Below are positions 43,011 to 53,500 of a stretch of 64,000 nucleotides of DNA, one piece after another. This DNA comes from Meconema thalassinum (lineage: Eukaryota > Arthropoda > Insecta > Orthoptera > Tettigoniidae). The first letter of the stretch is position 1; each line of letters starts with the position of its first letter. Both the position numbers and the translations under genes were made by a program. Location: assembly GCA_946902985.2 (NCBI GenBank), contig OX336388.2, positions 291,750,526 to 291,814,525 on the forward strand, in the 5' to 3' direction. The notes beneath the pieces are model-generated. The model made no database searches and was not told the DNA's origin. It saw only the letters and a list, made by a program, of their open reading frames with translations.

Positions 43011-43680
43011 ATAATCGGCCTGACGCGGGCAACATACAACTTTGAGTTGCGGCATGTCTTTACACGTCTGGCTGCGTATGACTTTCACAACCCTAATTGA
43101 ATTAACAAATCTTTCCATGACCCTACAGAGACGTGTGTATACCAACTATGTGGATATTTTCGATTGTTATTTGGCTGAAATAAAAGAATTAATTAATATC
43201 CTGAACTAGCACCAACGGTAGAGTTCAGATACTATGTGAAATCGTTTTGTTCTTTACTTCAATTAACATTTTCAAATAACGCACAATAGGCTGTTACAAA
43301 CCCTTTAAAATAAAAATTAAAATTTATCGTAGTATCATCTTGTCATTCTTCAAATTCGATGCGCATAGACTGCCAATGGTATAGTAATCAATGGAGCCCC
43401 ACGTAGACTAGTCGTGACATCTAGTGGTGAAATATCGAACAATATAATCCTAACAGAGCGAGTGCATTCTAGCGGCCAGAAGAAGAAACTTTTCAATAAA
43501 ATCTGGAAGTTAATAAGTTACCTTTTTGGCAGCTAGATGTCTCGAGTAAATCTGCTGGCGAATTATGATTTAATTAAATATATATTTTACACCATAATAT
43601 GCACAATATAACGCTTAATTTTAAAACATCTGAGTCATTACAAAACAATAAACATATAACATTTCAAGCAAACAACCTAG

Positions 43681-43752
43681 CTCTGATCGGGTTTGAACCA
43701 TAGGCATTTGAGCGATAGGCTAACGCTCTACCACTGAGCTAATTGTGTCAAC
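43681..43752 (-). pseudogene. tRNA-like sequence (degenerate)
   Basis: On the minus strand the text has an A box (tagctcagtggtagagc, a good D arm) and a B box (ggttcaaaccc) with tRNA-like spacing. The acceptor strands do not pair and the anticodon and T stems are incomplete, so I call it a tRNA relic and not an active gene. The same sequence recurs at 47,358-47,429 in unit 2. Confidence 0.45.
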
Positions 43753-44810
43753 GAATATTGTTCTATATAAAATGACTTACATATAACTTGTTAGCAAATA
43801 ATGATTTATACTAAACGATTTCATCACTGGAGTATATTATTTATATATAAAGCATTTCATACAACGTTTATTTATTTTGTATCAGTACGTTATATAGCAT
43901 GCAATACTCAAATTAGTGAAATATAAGTCAGGCACAAGATAACCGCTGCCATCTTGTCTTATTACTGAATCGGCTCAGCTTTTTAAAATCATGTCTGCAC
44001 TATAGTATTACAAAATAAACTTTTAATTTCGAACGTGCCTCTTCCTTTAGAACAGTTAAAACGATTCTCGGCTCGATAATCGGAACTGGTGGGTCCCATG
44101 ATATGGATTATAAAGTTTGCATAATTCGCACGGCCGCCATCCTGAAATGGTATGGCGGACGACCTTGTAGTTTGGTAACAAGACGCTTCCTATACGAAGG
44201 TATGTTGTTACCCAATTTGGTAGAGATCGGATGATTTGGTTAGTCGTTATTTGATTTTACGTTTTGAACGTTTGAGTGGCCGCCATTCAGTTTTAGTAAA
44301 GATGGCGGCGATATAAAACATGACACTGAGGTGTCCTTTGCTAGTGCTACCTTTGTACCAAATTTCGTTCAATTCGCATTCACCGTGTTCGAATTGATAG
44401 GGGGGGGGGGGGGACAGACATTCAGAGTACACACACTCACACACACACAGACACACACACACACAGACTCACACACACACACATACACACACACAGACTC
44501 ACACACACATACACACACACAGACAGACACACTTTTTTCGCCCTGTGTTGATCTCATAAGTCTACTTTCATTTTTTGCAAAAATCGAAAGTAGGCTAAAA
44601 ATGGACCCCAAATGACAAGAAGTTTACCGTCCCCATAAGACAATAAAATGTTTAAAATATGCATAAAATTACGAAAAACAAAGTTAATTATCCTCCACTT
44701 TCTCGCAATCAATGAGGTCTGATCCTTCTACGATCCTTCTGCCTATTTTCGCCTATCCCCAAGTTTGCCCGGTGTAATCTACCTCCGCCTTCCGGCGTGC
44801 CGAGAGGACT

Positions 44811-45093
44811 TTTTTTATATTTCTTTCAGGGCAGAATAGTATCGAACAAGCCGTTTGCAACTCTCATGCTAGGCTAGGGATCTATTCTGAATAAAATTTA
44901 TTTGTGATTTTAACCTAAGACTGATCTCTCTTTCTTGTTTAGTTTTGTTATCGATGCATTCCTCTGAGCTGACTTTTGTGCTACACAAGCCTATGAATGT
45001 ATCGTCCCCCATACTTGCGTGTTAACTGGAAGAGGGTCTCGGAAGGGTCATTTGAAACCGGAGGCTCCCCGAAACCTTCGGCCAACGGGCACA

Positions 45094-45139
<46 letters not shown>
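44811..45139. other. Spacer between the duplicated units
   Basis: About 330 bp not shared with the two 3.4-kb units, ending in a (TA)n microsatellite (45,097-45,133). The phrase gagggtctcggaagggtca, then cggaggctccccgaaacc, looks like another repeat end, but I cannot place it. No coding region. Confidence 0.45.
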
Positions 45140-45145
<6 letters not shown>

Positions 45146-45648
45146 ATATATACATGTATATCAGTTTCTTGTGGACACGATAACTGCCGTAATTTTGCAC
45201 CAATCACTTTGAATTTTTTACCGAATATGTATACCTATAAAATCTCGGTCGAGTTCGTTACTGGGCTAAATTGGTCGAAGGGGATGAAAATGGGGGGCTT
45301 TTTTTTCTAAAAAATGTAATATTGCTATAACTCTCTTAATATGTGAAATATCGAATCAGTTCAAAGTTCATACTATGTGTCGGATAAAGCCCAAAAATTT
45401 ATGTTTGAAGAGTTTTTTTATAGCACCAACCATTGACCAAAGGGGTGGGAAAAATTGGGTTTTTCGGGAAACATTAATCATATCTCTCTTAATAGGCACA
45501 ATATCAAAACCGTACGAAATGGACAATATTCCCCTAAAAAATTACCTAAACCTTTTGTCTGAAAGAATTTTTGATATGACCCACCATTACGCCAGGGGAT
45601 GAGAAAAATGATTTCGGAATTATAAGAAAATGCCAAGAGCTATCAGTG

Positions 45649-45662
45649 GTTGCCATGGCAAC
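45649..45662. promoter_or_regulatory. Perfect RFX X-box palindrome, unit 2
   Basis: GTTGCCATGGCAAC is the exact symmetrical form of the X-box bound by RFX transcription factors (DAF-19 in nematodes, Rfx in flies). A second, one-off site GTTGCCATGACAAC follows at 45,696-45,709. It lies in non-coding repeat DNA. Confidence 0.4.
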
Positions 45663-45760
45663 ACTACTAAATTGATGAGGGCTGAGCCATCAGACGTTGC
45701 CATGACAACGCACTTGCACGAGATCAGATTCAAATTTCCATCTGACTAAGTGTGAAGCGG

Positions 45761-46146
45761 CTTCGGTGACGTAACTGGTAGCATGCTGAACTACTATGCC
45801 CAAGGTTGCGGGTTAAAAGCCGGCCAAAGTCGTCGGATTTTCTAAGAGCGCTAAAAATCCCCCAGTATGCTTTCCTTTTGGAGGGGAAGTTCCAACGTTC
45901 GTTGCGAGTTGCTGGTTGCGGTGGCATATAGTAGCCAAGTTCACAGCTAGGTGTCGTTGGCGGTAGTATCTGGTAGCAACCTTAGGAACTACTGCTTGAA
46001 ATTGACCGTCTGCAGTCCTTACTTGAATTACAGACTAATACAGCCATCACAATTCACACCGTTTATCAGACAGAATCTACACCTACCCAAAGTACACGGG
46101 GTTACATGACCGCGTTGTCGCAGCCCCTAAACTGAGGAACCAACCA
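45761..46146 (+). mobile_element. tRNA-derived SINE, copy 5 (internal deletion)
   Basis: Same head, body, tail and ~130-bp internal deletion as copy 4; its B box is mutated (gggttaaaagcc). Confidence 0.8.
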
Positions 46147-46478
46147 AAATCTCTGCGAGAGATATTATTTTGCGTGAAGAAGTAACAGACCGTTACATAG
46201 TTACACATCAGTGTCGAAACCATGCATAAGGACAGTGTGACCACAAGTATAACAAGATGTTCAGTAAAGAACATATAGCCTACTTTCTCCTAAATGTATG
46301 AGTATAGTTATAACTCGTTGTTAATATCAAAGAGTATAATAGAACTATTCTTTGTTGAAGACCTTAGAAACGATTTACCTCTACCAAACGCCACAACCTA
46401 GATAAAAACTGCTACCATCATTGAAGAAAGAAAGATAAGAAGTATCTAAAGAATGTTATGGATCTGGAGACATAATCG

Positions 46479-46684
46479 ACCGGACTGGCGGCGTGGCTCA
46501 GCGGTAACGTTCTCGCTTGCTGGACCGTATGTTTCAGGTTCGTATCCTGGCGCAGTCAGCTGGCATTTGAGGGTGCACAAATGCGAGGGAGCCGTGTTAG
46601 TAGATTTACTGGCACGTTAGAGATCCCCTTCGGGACAAAATTCTGGCACCCCGGCGTCTCTAAAAGCAACAGTAGTTAGTTATT
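46479..46684 (+). mobile_element. ATT-type SINE, unit 2 copy
   Basis: Head ggcggcgtggctcagcggta, B box caggttcgtatcctg, body as at 42,733; the tail after caacagtagttagtt is gone. ACATAATCG flanks it at 46,470-46,478 and 46,685-46,693. Confidence 0.75.
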
Positions 46685-47357
46685 ACATAATCGGCCTGAC
46701 GCGGGCAACATCCAACTTTGAATTGAGGCATGTCTTTACACGTCTGGCTGCGTATGACTTTCACAACCCTAATTGAATTAACAAATCTTTCCATGACCCT
46801 ACAGAGACGTGTGTATACCAACTATGTGGATATTTTCGATTGCTATTTGGCTGAAATAGAAGTATTAATTAATATCCTGAACTAGCACCAACGATAGAGT
46901 TCAGATACTATGTGAAATCGTTTTGTTCTTTACTTCAATTAACATTTTCAAATAACGCACAATAGGCTGTTACAAACCCTTTAAAATAGAAAGTAAAAAT
47001 GTATCGTAGTATCATCTTGTCATTCTTCAAATTCGATGCGCATAGAATGCAAATGGTATAGTAATCAATGGAGCCCCACGTAGACTAGTCGTGATATCTA
47101 GTGGTGAAATATCTAACAATATAATCCTAACAGAGCGAGTGCATTCTAGCGGCCAGAAGAAGAAACTTTTCAATAAAATCTGGTCGGCGTGCAGTTACCT
47201 TTCTGGCAGCTAGATGTCTCGAGTAAATCTGCTGGCGAATTATGTTTTAATTAAATATATATTTTACACCATAATATGCACAATATAACGCTTAATTTTA
47301 AAACATCTGAGTCATTACAAAACAATAAACATATAAAATTTCAAGCAAAAAAACTAG

Positions 47358-47429
47358 CTCTGATCGGGTTTGAACCATAGGCATTTGAGCGATAGGCTAA
47401 CGCTCTACCACTGAGCTAATTGTGTCAAC
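47358..47429 (-). pseudogene. tRNA-like sequence, unit 2 copy
   Basis: Same as 43,681-43,752, with A and B boxes intact and stems degenerate. Confidence 0.45.
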
Positions 47430-49717
47430 GAATATTGTTCTATATAAAATAACTTACATAGAACTTGTTAGCAAATAGTGATTTATACTAAACGATTTCA
47501 TCACTGGAGTATATTATTTATATATAAAGCATTTCATATAAAGTTTATTTATTTTATATCAGTACGCTATATTGCATGCAATACTCAAATTAGTGAAATA
47601 TAAGTCAGGCACAAGATATCCGCTGCCATCTTGTCTTATTACTAAATCAGCTCAGCTTTTAAAAATCACGTCTGCACTATAGTATTACAAAATACACTTT
47701 TAATTTCGAACGTGCCTCTTCCTTTAGAACAGTTAAAACGATTCTCGGCTCGATAATCGGAACTGGTGGGTCCCATGATATGGATTATAAAGTTTGCATA
47801 ATTCGCACGGCCGCCATCCTGAAATGGTATGGCGGACGACCTTGTAGTTTGGTCACAAGACGCATCCTATACGAAGGTATGTTGTTACCAAATTTGGTAG
47901 AGATCGGATGATTTGGTTAGTCGTTATTTGATTTTACGTTTTGAACGTTTGAGTGGCCGCCATTCAGTTTTAGTAAAGATGGCGGCGATATAAAACATGA
48001 CACTGAGGTGTCCTTTGCTAGTGCTACCTTTGTACCAAATTTCGTTCAATTCTCATTCACCGTGTTCGAATTGATAGGGGGGGGGGACAGACATTCAGAG
48101 TACACACACTCACACACACACACACAGACACACAGACACACACACACACAGACTCACACACACACATACACACACACAGACAGACACACTTTTTTCGCCC
48201 TGTGTTGATCTCATAAGTCTACTTTCATTTTTTGCAAAAATCGAAAGTAGGCTAAAAATGGACTCTAAATGACTAGAAGGTTACCGTCCAAATAAGACAA
48301 TAAAATGTTTAAAATATGCATAAAATGACGAAAAACAAACTTAATTAATCTCCAATTATAAAATACTTTCTCGCAATAAATGAGGTCTGATCCTTTTACG
48401 AAAACCTGCATATTCTGCCTATTTTCGCCTATCCCCAAGTTTGTCCGGTGAAATCTACCTCCGCCTTCCGGCGTGCCGAGTGGACTATTGTTGTTGTTTT
48501 ATTTTGCTGTTTTCTCTCTCCTCAAAACGTTCATATATTCGGTACACTATTTGAAATGTTCTAGTGTAGATATGCATTTGTGTGTTAAATTTTTCAATGT
48601 TACATTTTTAGCCTATTTTCAATTTTGAAAAAATAGGCTTATGAGATCACCTTTTGTCCGTGTGTGTGTGCGTGTGTGTGTGTGGGGGGGGGGTGTCCCC
48701 CAAATAAAATCTAAACGGCTGGAGCGATTTCAATGAAACTCGGTAAGTTCGTAGCAATATTCCCGGCGACCTCGACCGTGCCCTTCAAATTTTGTTACGT
48801 CTCACCAATCCAACATGGCGGCTGTGCGAATTATTTCACAAGCATTCAATATCTCCGGAACTATTACCGATATCGCCCTGAAATTGTGTACGATGATAAA
48901 GGGCGCTACTAAAAGTTCACCTATGAGACTTTCAAAAACCTGGTGACTACAAAACCAACATGGCGGTCAAGCGAATTTGAGACATTTAAATCGACTTTTC
49001 TCGCGATTTGACCATCCAAATGTAATGAAACTTGGTACAGCAAATGTTTATACTCATTGTAATGCACTGGAGTATAATTTAGTTCAATTGTTTACATAAC
49101 TTCAAAATGGTGGCTGTGCGAAATATTTCACTGACATTCTATATCTCCGAAACTATTACAGATATCACCCTGCAATTTTGTACGGTGATAAAGGGTACTG
49201 ATACAAGTTTACCTATGTATATTTCATAAACCTGTAAAGTACAAAACGAACATGGCGACCAGGCGATATTTGAAATATTTTAATAGACTTTTCTCGTGAT
49301 TTAACTCTATGAGCGCTGTGAAATGTGGTACAGTAAATGATTTTGCATATTGTAATGCACTGCCATCTAATTTAATTCAATCGTTTACATAACCTCAAGA
49401 TGGCGGCTGTGCGAAATTTTAAAATTAAGTTTTTATTTCTTGTGTCGTAATCATGCGATCGAAGTGAAAGTTTGAATACTGAACCTAGGCAATAATTGTC
49501 CTTCAATGGTACATAACTCTATGGCATATACATATAACAATCCTAAATGGCGAGCTTCCAAAATATTCAGGCGGTTCTCATTATCTATGAATCTTTTACA
49601 ACAACCAAACTGTTTTTTTTAATGTTCATAGAGACTATGATCATATTTTCACCTATAGGACTTTCAGTAACCTGGTGAGCACAAATCCAACAAGGCGGCG
49701 ACGCGAAGTATAAATAT

Positions 49718-50483
49718 TGTTACGGCTGTGAGTTTGTGTCATCACTCGCCGCATGAGTCACAACTGCCCCAGGGCTGGGCTGGGCTGTGGCCGCCTCCCG
49801 TATTGCGCGCGCCTTATGCAACAGGGCTACTACAGACAAAGGGATAGTCCAGAAGATTCGTGACTGGACCAGCGATGGAAACCTCGAGAAGCCGTGGACC
49901 CTGGATGGATCTAGAACCATTTATTGAGTCACCGGCTTGCTATATAAGAGTGACCCGTGAAGCAGTTGTGGTTGTTGTGTTTTACGAGCTAGTGTGAGCG
50001 TTTATTCTGAGCGACAGAAGTGTGGTGACTTGCGAAACCCCTAGTGTAGCGGCGAAGTGAGGAACATACAGGGGACTGCCGTGTTCTGAGTAAGTGTGCT
50101 TTCACTGAGTGTCAGATATTGTGGTGTCGAAATTAAGTGACATTGTTTCTCCCAGCTGGTGAACAGCGCGCAGCAAGTGCTCGTAAGTACTGTAGTAGGC
50201 GCACATTAGAAAGAAGTTGCATGTAGTTCTGTCAAGGCCACTAGGCTCATTAGCGGCAGGATTAACTTCTGTGGTTTGTTGACAAGTGAAAGGGGCAAGA
50301 GCTCTCCACAAGCAAGAGACTTTGTAAACTGGAGTACGGTTCCTAATTGCTTGTATTTGCTGATTAGTGTAATTTTCTGGCCGCAATAAAGTTAATTACT
50401 TCTTTAAGCAGTAATTGGTGTTGTGCTTCCTACCCACCGTAATCCAGTTAACAAAAGTGCCACTAGGGGGGTGGCACGTAACA
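49718..50483 (+). repeat. 5' LTR of the young Gypsy element
   Basis: 766 bp, with TATA box tatataa at 49,941-49,947 and poly(A) signal aataaa at 50,385-50,390. Short frames on the minus strand (49,720-49,920; 50,102-50,386) recur in the 3' LTR and are LTR text, not genes. Confidence 0.93.
49941..49947 (+). promoter_or_regulatory. TATA box of the young Gypsy LTR
   Basis: gcttgctatataagagtg, about 220 bp into the LTR. The same site is at 55,895 in the 3' LTR. Confidence 0.6.
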
Positions 50484-50485
50484 AC

Positions 50486-50501
50486 TGGTGTCAGAAGCCG
50501 G
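50486..50501 (+). other. Primer-binding site
   Basis: tggtgtcagaagccgg lies two bases after the 5' LTR end. TGG matches the CCA end of a tRNA primer; the tRNA identity is not resolved. Confidence 0.5.
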
Positions 50502-50582
50502 ATTACGAACTCAAGCACAACACCTGACGGTCCTGGTTTCAAAACCCGAGCAGGTCATTTTCTCTAATTTTCCTGTGAGTGC

Positions 50583-53500
50583 ATGCCCTTTACAAGGCAA
50601 ACAACTAAAATGGAGGCGCAATTGGCAGCATTGCTAGAAAAGTTAAATGGCATAGAAGACGGCCAGAAGAATTTAACCAAGGACCTAACTGCCAAAATGG
50701 AAGACGGCCAGGAGAAGATGGAGGATGGCCAGAAGAAGTTAGCGGAGGACCTGAAGAAGATGGAGGACGGCCAGAAGAAGATGGAGGACGGCCAGAAGAA
50801 GTTAGCCGAGGATCTAACTGCCAAACTAGAAGACGGCCAGAAGAAGCTAGCGGAGGACCTGAAGAGGATAGAGGACGGCCAGAAGAAGAAGGAAGACGGT
50901 CAGAATAAGTTGACACAGGACCTGAAGAAATTAGAACTGGGTCTGCGTGAGGAAGTCACGGCAGTGGAAAAGAAGTTCGACGCCTTACAAGTGGAAGTTG
51001 CCGAGCTGCGCCAACGCCCGCTGATGGGGGTGGAGGAGAAATTCAACGCCTTACAAGTGGAAGTTGCCGAGCTGTGCCAACGCCCGCTGATGGGGGTGGA
51101 GGAGAAATTCAACGCCTTACAAAAGGAAGTTGCCGAGCTGCGCCAACGCCCACTGACGGGGGTGAAAGAGGAATTCAACGCTCTACGAGAGGAAGTTGCC
51201 GAGCTGCGCCAACGCCCGCCCACCGTTACACCGGGAATATCAGGAACGGGACATAGCAGAGTGACGCCCCCAACCTTCGACGGAAAGGTCCCGTGGAGCA
51301 CCTACTTACGTCAGTTCGAGGCGGCCTGTTCCATAAATAACTGGAACAACACAGAAAAGGCTACAGCTCTCATTATAGCGCTGAGAGGTGACGCCCTTAA
51401 CGTCCTTCAGGCCATCCCGACTGGATCCCAGGACTACGCTTCACTGATCGCCCATATGGAGTCCCGATATGGAGATAGCCATCTTCAGCAGGCCTACCAG
51501 ATGCAGCTCCGGACCCGGGTACAGAAGAACGCGGAAACCCTGCAGGAGTTCGAGATGGACATCGCACGCCTCGTAAGGCTTGCCTACCCAACAGCGCCGG
51601 CCGACTTTCTGGAGCAGATAGCGACGCAGACCTTCACCGACGGGCTACGGGACTCGGACACTCAACAGGCGCTGCGTCTCGCGCGCAATAAGACCCAGGC
51701 AGATGCGCTGAGCCACGCACTTGAGTTCGAGACGGCAAAGCAGGTATCTAGAATGTGCGCGCGGGTGCGTCAGGTGGACGTTGACGAACCAGCCCAAGCC
51801 AACAAGACCAAGCCCCTGGCCGATGAACTGATGGAGGTGCTAGGCCGGTTCTTCAAGAGTCGCAGTACCACCAACAAAAACTTAGCCGAAGGACATCCGG
51901 TGAGGCGGCCCGGAAGAGGACTACCAACCTGCTGGACCTGCCGCAAGGACTGCGGTGATCGCCGCCGCCAAGAGTTTCCGTCGGGACAGTCAGTCGTAGG
52001 GAAACCGCGCGGCCCAGGAAAGCAAGTATCAGCCAGCCATGAGGGGCGAAGGTTGGCTCGTGACAGTCGTCAAGCCCCGGCAGTCCAAGTTCGTGTGACG
52101 CAGTTACGGAGGGATAAAAGCAGCCTGATGGTCGACGGAGTCATCAACGGAGTGAGCTGGCCCATGCTAATCGACACGGGAGCATCGAGGACCATCGTCA
52201 GCCCCACCGTGATCCCGAAGTGGAGAGTGCAACCCACACAAAGGAACCTCCAGCTAATAACCGCGACCGGAGAGACCGCGCCGGTACATGGCGAAGCATC
52301 ACTGGAGTTCGTCATTGGTCGACGGGCGATAAAGCATCCAGTGCTTGTGGCTGACGTATCAAATGAAGTGATCATCGGACTGGACTTCCTGGACCAGAAC
52401 AACATCATCTTGGATCTGAGTACCAACACTCTGCACTTCGGAAGGGAGGAACTTGCTTTGCGACCAGCACACGAGGCCGTCACCGCACGACGAGTAAGGC
52501 TGAGAGAGGACGTCATCGTTCCCGCCAGGACGGAAGTCAGCGCTGCCGTAATTGTCGACGGAACAGCTGAGGGAGTGGCGGCTGTCATCGAACCAAAATA
52601 TGAGGACATCCAGACAAAAGGATTGCTAGTTGCCAAGACTCTCATCAACACGACGTCTCGGCCGTACGTCCGCCTGTCCAACCTGAACGACTACGACATT
52701 ACGGTTCACAGGGACACCAACCTAGGAGTCTGCGAGCCCGTTACCTGGATTGCCCGCATCACAGATACGACAGACGGACACCTGCAGACGGACAACCGAG
52801 GAAGACGCACACTGCCAGAAGAACTACAGAAGCTGTACCAAGGATCCCAGGACCATTTAGACGAGGAGCAATCACGCCAACTTCAGGACCTGCTTCGCGA
52901 ATTCCAGGATGTCTTCTCCGTGGGGAGCAAAGACTTCGGCAGGACAAGCTTGGTCCAGCACAGAATCGACGTTGGGGACAGCGCACCGATTAGGGCCCCA
53001 TTCCGACGTGTCCCGCTCGCCAAGCAAGCCGACGTCGACCGGATGGTAGAAGAGATGACGGAGCAAGGGGTGATCGAGCCATCACATAGTCCTTGGAGTT
53101 CTCCGGTCGTGCTTGTGAAGAAGAAGGACGGTTCCACCAGGTTCTGCGTGGACTACAGGCGGGTGAACGACGTCACGAAGAAGGACAGCTACCCTCTACC
53201 CCGGATCGACGACACGCTGGACACCATATCAGGGTCAAGATGGTTCTCCACCTTGGATTTGAAGTGTGGCTACTGGCAGGTGGAGGTCCACCCTAAGGAC
53301 CGCGAGAAAACGGCGTTCTCTGTGGGCAGCGGGCTCTGGCAGTTCACCGTCATGCCATTCGGTCTGTGCAACGCCCCTGCGACCTTCGAAAGGCTAATGG
53401 AGTCCATTCTGAGGGGACTACACTGGAAGACCTGCCTGGTCTACCTAGACGACGTCATCGTTCTGGGGAGAAGCTTCGAGGAGCACTACAGCAACCTGAA

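Larger units (their letters stand above)
42465..44602 (-). mobile_element. HINE/Helentron-like element, copy E (minus strand)
   Basis: Read on the minus strand it begins tttttagcctactttcgatt, then ttttgcaaaaaatgaaagt and agacttatgagatca at 44,602 and has a GT-rich microsatellite (CA on plus, about 44,430-44,530). It ends at 42,465 with agaaagtaggctatatgttc, then tttactgaacatcttgtt, which has the family's terminal hairpin in variant form. The body has atggcggcNNt motifs on this strand as in copies A and D. It contains a nested SINE (42,733-43,008) and a tRNA-like sequence. Confidence 0.6.
41363..44810 (+). repeat. ~3.4-kb segmental duplication, unit 1
   Basis: From cagtttcttgtggacacg (41,381) to ccttccggcgtgccgag (about 44,804) the sequence aligns with 45,140-48,486 in direct orientation, with small indels and substitutions throughout. 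Both units contain the same SINE with the same internal deletion, the same reverse HINE-like element, the same nested second SINE and the same tRNA-like sequence, so the block was copied after those insertions. Small frames (41,263-41,547; 41,594-41,794) have no domain. Confidence 0.8.
46251..48258 (-). mobile_element. HINE/Helentron-like element, copy F (minus strand)
   Basis: Counterpart of copy E in unit 2, with the same termini: tttttagcctactttcg at the right edge and gaacatcttgtt at the left edge, both read on the minus strand. It carries the nested ATT-type SINE (46,479-46,684, tail lost, flanked by acataatcg) and the tRNA-like relic (47,358-47,429). The CA microsatellite is at 48,100-48,190. 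Confidence 0.6.
45140..48486 (+). repeat. ~3.4-kb segmental duplication, unit 2
   Basis: Aligns with 41,363-44,810. Differences include a shorter GAAA tract, near-complete loss of the ATT tail of the nested SINE, and a shorter G run before the CA microsatellite. The right end is ccttccggcgtgccgag at 48,464-48,480. Frames at 45,375-45,602 and 48,008-48,208 are repeat-derived. Confidence 0.8.

Noticed and set aside
44331..44615. THTHTHTD-type open frames over the CA microsatellite
   Set aside because: Pure translation of a CA/TG microsatellite in a HINE-like element.
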